NCBI GenBank assembly: GCA_002747325.1 | Contig: PDOZ01000029.1 | Coordinates: forward strand, 1 to 64,000 | Source: Rhodobacterales bacterium | GTDB lineage: Bacteria > Pseudomonadota > Alphaproteobacteria > Rhodobacterales > Rhodobacteraceae | Reading direction: 5' to 3' | DNA: 64,000 nucleotides | Part shown: positions 57,301-64,000 of the stretch, one piece after another | Position numbering within the stretch: position 1 is the stretch's first letter | Layout of the letters: every line of letters begins with the position of its first letter | Program-made: the position numbers and the translations under genes | The notes under the pieces: model-generated | What the model saw: the letters and a program-made list of their open reading frames with translations, nothing else | Database searches by the model: none | Told to the model about the DNA's origin: nothing

Positions 57301-59732
57301 CGCAACTGCCGCGTCACCGGCCGCCCGGACCCTTCCTGCACATCGGCGCTCACCACCGCCTGCAACGGTCGCCCGACATCCGCCGGAACCGGCGCAGAAA
57401 GCAGCAACTCCGCCGCGCCATCCGCATCGGTCACGCCGCTCACCGCCTCGCCGAAAATCGGCTCAAACGGCGCGTCATAAGCGCCGAAAGCATAGCCGGG
57501 CCAACCCTCAACCGCATCCGCCGCCACGATTGTAAGCGACGCTTCCGTATAAAGATCCGCCGCCTTGGCGCCAAAGAGATAGCGCGCCGCGACGTTCAGA
57601 CGGTTCTGCGCGTTGGGCACAAATTCCTCACCCCCCAGCGCGAGATCGAAATCAATGCGCTCCGGCAGGAAGTCTTCGACAAGGAACGCCACAGAGGCCA
57701 GCGCCGGCGCATCCGGATCCACGAAAGCTTCCAGCCGCCACGTCCCCCGCTGCGCCGCCTTGCTCAGCGCGGTCTCAAACACATACCCACCAGCACGCCC
57801 TTCGTTCGACACGATCCGCGCGTGTTCAACCCCGTCCGGCCGCGACACAACCAGCGTCAGTGCGAGGTCCGACAACGCGCGGCCCTGCCCGTCGCGGGCC
57901 AGCGCGGTGGTGTAAACGGTCTCGCCCGCGCGGTAAGCGCCGCGATCCGTGGTCAGGAAAACGTCAATCGGCGGTGCGGCGGGATGCCCCTCAACCCCAC
58001 GGTCCGAAAGATCAAACGCCGCCCCATCGAGCGCAAGGAAAGTCATGTCGTCGCCCACGCGCGCCATCAGCATCGCAGGCGCATCGCCGCCCTGCCCCGC
58101 TGTAGCCCCGGCGGCAAATTGCGCATAGCCGCGCGCATCGCTCAAAGCCGTGCCAAGCTGGGCATTATTGCCGGAAAGCAGGGTCAGTTCCGCCCCCTCC
58201 AAAGCCTGCGCATCACTCAGAGCGCGCAGGAACACATGCAAGCCATCCGCGCCCTGCATCGTGGTCACGCCAATATCGGAAATCACAAACCATTGCGTCG
58301 CGGGCGGCACATCGTTCTCATCCGTCCTCGGCACGCTGGCACGAAGCGCATACAGACCCGGCGGCTGATCGCCAATCACCTCGCCCACCGGCAGGCGCAT
58401 GGTGACTTCCCGGTTCAAATCAAGCGTCGCTGACACCTCCCCGCGCCAAACTTCCGGCCCGATCCGGTCGGTAAAATAATCAATATCGTAACGCGAGATG
58501 CGCTCAGCGAAATACCCGTCCTGCAACGAGCGCAAGAGGTTGCGATCAGTGACGCGGAACAGCTCCAGCTCCAGCAGAGCGGTGTTCACCGTCACCACCG
58601 GCACCCCCGCATCCGGCCCGGCGGGCAGAACATAAGCCTGCCCGGGAAAATGCACCGAAGGTTGCCGGTCGCGCACATATTGGATGAGTTCCACCGGCTT
58701 GGACAAAGTCTCGCCCGCAGCGGAAGGCAGCCCCGAACGCAGGGTGAAACGGTAGCGCGAGCCATGCGACACGCCGGTTAGACAAAGCTGCGAACCGCGT
58801 GCCTCGACTGCAAGCCCCTTCGCGTCACTCGCCACGAAAGGCGCATAATCGACCCCGCCGCGCGCCAGTTCCTCGGAAAACACGGCACAAATCCGCGGCT
58901 CCGCGCTGTCACTGTCCACAAAACTGTCCGTCACCCGGAAACCAAACATCGCCTCCGCCCGTGCCAGATCGGGCGCAAATTCCGGCGCATCCTGCACCGC
59001 CATCCGCCATGCGAAAACCGAATCCCGCCCGTCGCCGCGCGCTTCCAGCGCACGCGCCATCACCGCCATCGGCACCCCCGGCGCCGCACCGCGCAGATAC
59101 GCCATGACCGCCGCGTTAAACCCCTCTTTATGGTATTTGCGCGTTTGCGAATTGCTGTCCGCCAGCGCCACCGCCGATGCCAGCCGCGCCAGATCGGCCC
59201 AATCCTCCGGCCTGTCGCCAACAACCACCGCCGAAGCCATATACCGCTTGGCCACGACAAGACTGGCCTCCGCTTCCGCATCACGGGAATAAGCGACCAA
59301 CTCGTCGCGATCCCAGCCGCCTGCCATATATTCACGCGCCAGTTCGCGGGCATATTCCCGCGCGGCAGCAATATCCCTGGAAGTCAGAAAATCCACCTCT
59401 GCCGCCCGCGCCTCTGCCAGCGCCAGATCCGCCGCGCTGCGCGTATATACCAAAGCCGAAAGCGCCCCGCCGAACGGCACCTCTTCCGCCGCACCGGATT
59501 TCAAAAAACACGCGCCCTTATTGGAATTGAAGGTAAAAGCCCGGCAATCCTCGCGGGCAAAACAGGCGCTTTCACAAGCGGCGAATCGCGTGTCAAAGAT
59601 CGACTGAAGGTCCTGACCCGGAAAATCCATGTCCCGGAACACTACCGATCGACGCAGATCCATCTCCCCACCCGCCATCGCCGTTCCGGCAAAATTGATT
59701 AGAATTGTCAATAAAACAAGAACATTTCGCAT
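54372..59732 (-). CDS. Bacterial alpha-2-macroglobulin (YfhM-like) with N-terminal PAN/Apple domain, thioester motif absent
   Basis: 1786 aa, MG domains; PAN-like Cys pattern CESACFAREDCRAFTFNSNKGACFLK; RPAYGATEAIIARAFP at the place of YGCxEQ; pbpC neighbour. Confidence 0.92.
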   Translation of the reverse strand: MRNVLVLLTILINFAGTAMAGGEMDLRRSVVFRDMDFPGQDLQSIFDTRFAACESACFAREDCRAFTFNSNKGACFLKSGAAEEVPFGGALSALVYTRSAADLALAEARAAEVDFLTSRDIAAAREYARELAREYMAGGWDRDELVAYSRDAEAEASLVVAKRYMASAVVVGDRPEDWADLARLASAVALADSNSQTRKYHKEGFNAAVMAYLRGAAPGVPMAVMARALEARGDGRDSVFAWRMAVQDAPEFAPDLARAEAMFGFRVTDSFVDSDSAEPRICAVFSEELARGGVDYAPFVASDAKGLAVEARGSQLCLTGVSHGSRYRFTLRSGLPSAAGETLSKPVELIQYVRDRQPSVHFPGQAYVLPAGPDAGVPVVTVNTALLELELFRVTDRNLLRSLQDGYFAERISRYDIDYFTDRIGPEVWRGEVSATLDLNREVTMRLPVGEVIGDQPPGLYALRASVPRTDENDVPPATQWFVISDIGVTTMQGADGLHVFLRALSDAQALEGAELTLLSGNNAQLGTALSDARGYAQFAAGATAGQGGDAPAMLMARVGDDMTFLALDGAAFDLSDRGVEGHPAAPPIDVFLTTDRGAYRAGETVYTTALARDGQGRALSDLALTLVVSRPDGVEHARIVSNEGRAGGYVFETALSKAAQRGTWRLEAFVDPDAPALASVAFLVEDFLPERIDFDLALGGEEFVPNAQNRLNVAARYLFGAKAADLYTEASLTIVAADAVEGWPGYAFGAYDAPFEPIFGEAVSGVTDADGAAELLLSAPVPADVGRPLQAVVSADVQEGSGRPVTRQLRVPVAASGPMLGIRPGFDDVLPEGGEAAFDLIALGPDGEVQAMDVRWEINRVQTRYQWFRASGDWQWQPVTTRKRVASGDARLGTEPVRVAAPVDWGRYEIVVSRKGGAYLESSYDFYAGWYAPADATQTPDVLEVSLDREAYAPGDTAQLRFVPRAAGKALVTVMSNRLIDMVAVDAVPGENLLDLPVSEDWGAGAYVTVQVVRPLAGEAVRAPVRALGLAHAGVDPGARLMAVEIDAPEEMRPDGPLEAVIRVPGAQGEVFASVAAVDLGILNLTGFTAPDPADHYFGQRRLGLDLRDLYGRLIDGQAGAMGALRSGGDAMAQLRMQAPPPQGELMARFSGPIALTNGEARVSFDLPDFDGTVRLMAVVWSDDAVGGAARDVEIADPVVITASLPRFLSPGDTSEARIELVHRAGEGGDVEVSLRGAGIEVDGGTFTETVSVAPGARRVLSVPITARASGLAELVLTTALPDGSQRERVLPLDIRRLDPPVVLQDWLTLDPGRSLVLPRDFTMGLDPEGLKVTLALGDFARMDVSAAEARLQRPAYGATEAIIARAFPTLDGFAGADVPQAVGELLARQGGNGGFGAWYAGNGELWLEAYATDFLTRARGFVQVVPELALRAALGNLGNRVNYHPEFDSGGEGLAYALYVLAREGAASMGDLRYYADVKGEALATPLAAAHLGAALAAYGDQPRADKLFARAGAMLADEVKESGWRDDYGTGRRDAAGVLALALEAGSQAVDRAALVDRIGGRTTSYSVQEASWVLRAAAQMRDSAPEVRLGGVATREMVIDVDPAALVDGLRVENPGKANLSLILSARGVPIYPGPAYNDGYAISRALFDFEGNPVSGDAIAQGERLVVVLTVEPYGPMDAQLLLLDPLPAGFEFDGGSLLRNGDVAALDWLDLSNIAQATVFLPDRFAASVRWSSKSPLRFAYLVCAVTPGDYAHAAPSVENRYRPSRFAVGEAGRVVIRQQ

Positions 59733-59862
59733 TATTAGTCTCCCAGGCAGATGCCAACATGGTTGCACGCGCCGGATCACAAAGCAACGACCGGCAAAGA
59801 AAATCCAGCGACGTTAACCTCCCGTTCACCAATCTCGCGCAAAATGGCGACAAGCAGCGAAA

Positions 59863-62094
59863 ATGACGGAGACCGGGATGAACGCCGAAGACCTTTTGAC
59901 CCAAGAACGCCGGGCGCGCATGGCAGCGGAACAGTTGCTGGCGCAAAAGCAGGACGAATTGAACGAGGCCAACCGCCGGTTGTCGCATCACGCCATTTCG
60001 CTGACCGAAGATCTGGTGGAAAAACGCGAAGAGGTGGAAGAGGTGCGCGGCGAAAACTCGCGGGTGCGCGCCGATCTGGTGCGTGCGACCGAAGAAGTCA
60101 GCATCGCCAAACAGCGGCTTTGGGATTCAATCCAATCTATTGAGGACGGGTTTGCCGTGTTTGACAGCGATCACCGCATGGTCATCGCCAACGAAGCCTA
60201 TCTGCGCCCCTTCGACGGGTTGGAATGTATCCGCCCCGGTGTGCATTATGAAGAAATTATCGAAGCGCTGGTGTCGGAAGGCATCGTGAACCTGCAAGGG
60301 GTTGGCCGCTCGCTTTGGCGCGAAACCATGCTGACGCGCTGGTATTCTCCCCTGCCGGAACCGCGCGAAATCAAGCTTTGGGACGGGGCGTGGCTGCGCC
60401 TTCAGGACCAGCGCACCACCGGCGGCGATACCGTCTGCCTCGGCCTCAACATCACCGAAACCATGCGCCGCGAACGCGCCCTCAAGGAAGCGACCGAACG
60501 CGCCGAAGCCGCCAACCGCGCCAAATCCGCCTTCCTCGCCAATATGAGCCACGAAATCCGCACCCCGATGAACGGCGTGATTGCGATGGCGGACCTGATG
60601 GCGGAGGGCGAGCTGGACGACGAACAGAAGCTCTATATCGACACCATCCGCGACAGCGGGCAGGCTTTGTTAACCATCATCAACGACGTGCTGGATTACT
60701 CCAAGATCGAGGCGAAAAAGCTGCACCTGCAATCGGAGCCGTTCGATCTGGAGAAAACCGTGCTGGACGTGATCCAGCTTCTGCAACCCGAGTTGAAAAA
60801 CAAGGGTCTGAAACTGATTTTCGACCACGATATGTTCCTGCCGACAACCTTCCGCGGCGACCCGGTGCGCCTGCGTCAGATCATCACCAACCTGATGGGC
60901 AACGCGGTCAAGTTCACCGAGAAGGGCCATATCCTGATCCGTATCGTCGGCCTGCCCGCGCAGGAAGAGGGGCACCAGCAACTGCATTTCACCATCGAGG
61001 ACACCGGCATCGGCATCCCGACGGACAAGCTCGAACACGTGTTCGGCAAGTTCAATCAGGTCGAAGACGAGCGCAACCGCTCCTATGACGGCACTGGCCT
61101 TGGCCTCGCGATCACCCGGCAACTGGTGGAACTGATGGGCGGCACGATCTGGGTTGATAGTGAGGTTGATGTCGGCTCGTCCTTCGGCTTCCGCATCACC
61201 CTGCCCATCGTCGATCCGGTAGAAACGCCGACCATCCCGGACTGGCAGAAAACCGCGCTGATCATCATGGACGATGACCTCAACCGCATCATTTTGCAAA
61301 AGCGCCTGCTCGCTCTGGGCCTGAAGGTTACGATGGTTGCTTCCACCGAGCAGGCCACCGCGCTCACAGACCCGCAATTCGACATGATTTTCGCCGATCA
61401 GGAACTTCCCGAGCCGCTCACGGCCAGCGCCATTGAAGACCTGCGCACCCATCATATCAACGCCCCGATCCTGATGCTTTCCGCCCCGAGCAACATCCAT
61501 GCCACCGTGCCAGGCATCGCCAAACGGCTCTTGAAACCAACCCCGCGCCCGGCGCTGATCGAAGCATTGAACAACCTGCCAGAACCCGCTCCGGCGCTCG
61601 CCCCAATGCCCGCTCCGATGCCCGCCCCAATGTTTGGCAGCCGCCGCACCCCGCAGGAACCGGAAGCCCCGCAACCCGCCAAAGACACGCCGCGCAAGAT
61701 GCGTGTGCTATGCGCCGAGGACAACAAGACCAACCAGCTGGTTTTCTCCAAATTCGTCAAGAATTGCGACATCGACCTGAAATTCGCGGGCAACGGGCAG
61801 GAAGCGGTGGAGTTGTTCGAGAGCTTTCAGCCGGACCTGATCTTCATGGATATTTCCATGCCGGTGATGGACGGCAAAGAGGCCACCCGCACCATCCGCG
61901 CTTTAGAGGCCGACAAAGGTTTGCCGCGCACCCGGATCGTCGCCGTCACCGCCCATGCCATGACCGGCGATGGCGAAGAGATCATGTCACACGGGCTGGA
62001 CAACCATCTGACCAAACCGCTGAAGAAACCCGCTCTGTTTAAGGAATTGACAGACCATTGCCCCGAAGGCGCGACGCCTGCGGTGCCGGAATGA
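59863..62094 (+). CDS. Hybrid sensor histidine kinase (coiled coil-PAS-HisKA-HATPase-REC-REC)
   Basis: FLANMSHEIRTPMNGVIAMADLM, DTGIGIPTDKLEHVFGKFNQ, GTGLGLAITRQLVELMGG; two receiver domains, C-terminal LIFMDISMPVMDGKEATR. Confidence 0.94.
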   Translation: MTETGMNAEDLLTQERRARMAAEQLLAQKQDELNEANRRLSHHAISLTEDLVEKREEVEEVRGENSRVRADLVRATEEVSIAKQRLWDSIQSIEDGFAVFDSDHRMVIANEAYLRPFDGLECIRPGVHYEEIIEALVSEGIVNLQGVGRSLWRETMLTRWYSPLPEPREIKLWDGAWLRLQDQRTTGGDTVCLGLNITETMRRERALKEATERAEAANRAKSAFLANMSHEIRTPMNGVIAMADLMAEGELDDEQKLYIDTIRDSGQALLTIINDVLDYSKIEAKKLHLQSEPFDLEKTVLDVIQLLQPELKNKGLKLIFDHDMFLPTTFRGDPVRLRQIITNLMGNAVKFTEKGHILIRIVGLPAQEEGHQQLHFTIEDTGIGIPTDKLEHVFGKFNQVEDERNRSYDGTGLGLAITRQLVELMGGTIWVDSEVDVGSSFGFRITLPIVDPVETPTIPDWQKTALIIMDDDLNRIILQKRLLALGLKVTMVASTEQATALTDPQFDMIFADQELPEPLTASAIEDLRTHHINAPILMLSAPSNIHATVPGIAKRLLKPTPRPALIEALNNLPEPAPALAPMPAPMPAPMFGSRRTPQEPEAPQPAKDTPRKMRVLCAEDNKTNQLVFSKFVKNCDIDLKFAGNGQEAVELFESFQPDLIFMDISMPVMDGKEATRTIRALEADKGLPRTRIVAVTAHAMTGDGEEIMSHGLDNHLTKPLKKPALFKELTDHCPEGATPAVPE

Positions 62095-64000
62095 TCAATC
62101 GCCCGCGATAGCGGTCAGGAACGCGTCACCAAACCGGGCGACGCGCGCCTCGTCCATGCCGGAAACACGCGCCAGATCCGCCACCGTTGCCGGGCGCCGT
62201 TCAGCCACCCGCTTCAATAGCAACGCATTGCAGGAAAGCGGCTTTTCAATACCGCTTTCACCGCGATGCAAACGTTGCGCCGCCTCTTGCAGTCGATCAA
62301 ACACCTGACCGCTTTCGCGCCCGGCCAGCTTCTTGCGCGCCGGATGCAGATCCGGCGTATCCCCGGCAATAACGCGCAAAAACGCCTCGCCGTAACTCGC
62401 GAGCTTCTTCGCCCCAACCCCGCTGATCGCCGCCATTTCATCAAGGTTGCCCGGGCGCCGCTCCGCCATCTCGATCAGGGTGCGGTCATTGAACACCACA
62501 TAGGCCGGAACCCGCGCCGCCTCCGCCAGTGCCCGCCGCTTGGCCTTGAGCGCGGATAGCAGCGGCGCGTCCTCATCAGAAACCAGCGCCTTGACCGCCG
62601 GGCGGCGTTTCGATTTGCGGATGCTGTCCTTGCGCAGGGTGATTTCCTCCTCGCCGCGCAGCGCCGCATGGGCCCGCTCGCGCACCCGTAGCGCGCCGTG
62701 TCGTTCCGGGTCGGGACGGACAAAATCCAGCCCCATCATCTGCCGAAACACCGCGCCCCATTCCGCGCGGTTCAGATCGCGCCCAACGCCAAATGTCGGC
62801 AAACCATCATGCCCATTCTGCCGCACCCGATCGGTCGCGTTGCCGGTTAAAATGTCGGTCAGATAACCCGCGCCAAACCGTTCATCGGTGCGCAACGCGG
62901 CGGAAAGCGCCATGCGAACGGGCTGCGTCGCGTCGAACAATTCAGGCGGATTGCGGCAATTATCACAGTTGTTACAGGCCTCAGCCGCCTCCCCAAAATA
63001 GCCCAACAGAACCACCCGGCGACACCCCTGCGCCTCCGCCAGCCCCAACAGCGCATTGAGCCGCCCATGATCCGCCGCGCGCCGCTCCGGCGGGGCCAGC
63101 CCTTCGTCGATCTGGGCCCGGCGCAGGCGGATATCATCGGGACCAAATAAAGTCAGCGTATCCGCCGCTGCCCCATCGCGCCCGGCCCGGCCGATTTCCT
63201 GATAATAAGCCTCGATGGATTTCGGCAGATCGGCATGGGCGACCCACCGGATGTCCGGCTTATCAATCCCCATGCCAAACGCCACCGTCGCGACAACGAT
63301 CAGCCCATCCTCGGTCTGAAACCGCCGCTCGACCGCCCGGCGCTGATCCGGCTCCATACCCGCATGATAGGCCACCGCGGCATGTCCCTGCGCCACCAGC
63401 GCCGCCGCGAGGCTTTCGGTCTTGGCCCGCGTCGCGCAATAAACGATGCCGGAAAGCCCCTCGCGCGCGCCCGCGAAGCGCAAAATCTGCTCCCGCGGGC
63501 TGTTTTTCGCCTCAAAGGCAAGGGTCAGATTAGGCCGATCAAAGCCGCGCAGAAAAGTTTCCGGCGCCACCCCGTCGAACAGTTTCTCAACAATCTCATC
63601 GCGCGTTTCCGCATCCGCCGTAGCGGTGAAAGCCGACAACGGCACGCCCAGCGCCCGGCGCACCTCACCAATGCGCAGATAATCGGGGCGGAAATCATGC
63701 CCCCATTGGCTCACGCAATGCGCCTCGTCCACCGCAATCGAGGACACGCCCGCGCGTCGCAAGAGGCCCAAAGTGCCGCCGGACGCCAGCCGTTCCGGGG
63801 CGAGATACAGCAGCTTGAGCCGCTTTTCGGCGATGGCCTGAAACACCTCGTCGGTCTCTTCCTCGGTATTGCCCGAGGTCAGCGCCCCCGCTTCAACCCC
63901 GACCGCCCTGAGCGCACGAACCTGATCGCGCATCAGGGCAATCAGCGGCGAGATGACCAGCGTCACCCCGTCGCGCATCAAGGCAGGCAGTTGAAAACAA
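62095..64000 (-). CDS. recQ: ATP-dependent DNA helicase RecQ (5' end beyond window)
   Basis: VISPLIALMRDQV, AVDEAHCVSQWGHDFRPDY, YYQEIGRAGRDG, zinc-binding CNNCDNC, HRDC domains. Confidence 0.95.
   Translation of the reverse strand, partial: CFQLPALMRDGVTLVISPLIALMRDQVRALRAVGVEAGALTSGNTEEETDEVFQAIAEKRLKLLYLAPERLASGGTLGLLRRAGVSSIAVDEAHCVSQWGHDFRPDYLRIGEVRRALGVPLSAFTATADAETRDEIVEKLFDGVAPETFLRGFDRPNLTLAFEAKNSPREQILRFAGAREGLSGIVYCATRAKTESLAAALVAQGHAAVAYHAGMEPDQRRAVERRFQTEDGLIVVATVAFGMGIDKPDIRWVAHADLPKSIEAYYQEIGRAGRDGAAADTLTLFGPDDIRLRRAQIDEGLAPPERRAADHGRLNALLGLAEAQGCRRVVLLGYFGEAAEACNNCDNCRNPPELFDATQPVRMALSAALRTDERFGAGYLTDILTGNATDRVRQNGHDGLPTFGVGRDLNRAEWGAVFRQMMGLDFVRPDPERHGALRVRERAHAALRGEEEITLRKDSIRKSKRRPAVKALVSDEDAPLLSALKAKRRALAEAARVPAYVVFNDRTLIEMAERRPGNLDEMAAISGVGAKKLASYGEAFLRVIAGDTPDLHPARKKLAGRESGQVFDRLQEAAQRLHRGESGIEKPLSCNALLLKRVAERRPATVADLARVSGMDEARVARFGDAFLTAIAGD

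Noticed and set aside
56430-58433. 667 aa plus-strand ORF
   Set aside because: Antisense shadow of the alpha-2-macroglobulin gene; Arg/Pro/His-rich composition typical of a GC-rich reverse frame.
61240-61590. First receiver domain of the hybrid kinase as a degenerate pseudo-receiver
   Set aside because: Aspartate (MIFADQ) and the C-terminal KP appear retained, so degeneration is not supported.

Overview
The window is a GC-rich alphaproteobacterial chromosome segment, Rhodobacteraceae-like by gene content and order. Most of it is housekeeping: ubiA, rsmE, gshA, plsY, pyrC/pyrB, folK, rnhA, smc, dapA, smpB, fmt, def, rpsU, coq9-like, trcR-like (DUF1013), pbpC, an alpha-2-macroglobulin, a hybrid histidine kinase and recQ (truncated at the right edge). 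An aerobic cobalamin pathway is spread over four blocks: cobH-L-I-(CbiG/CobE-CobJ fusion)-M, cobC-cobD, riboswitch-cobW-GNAT-cobN, and cobO. I found no CRISPR array, prophage, transposase gene or tRNA/rRNA gene, and no clear multi-gene undescribed system. The observations most worth follow-up are: (i) a ~265 bp MITE-like element with nested inverted repeats between smc and the cobW riboswitch, with a second partial copy at the left window edge; (ii) a triplicated DUF805 gene in which one copy carries a decayed fragment of the 3' end of neighbouring gshA; (iii) tandem peptide deformylases, one lacking catalytic residues; (iv) an alpha-2-macroglobulin whose thioester motif reads YGATEA; (v) a ~137 bp long-hairpin element between trcR and pbpC; (vi) a split, divergently transcribed MnmC pair; (vii) a GNAT gene embedded in the B12-riboswitch operon.
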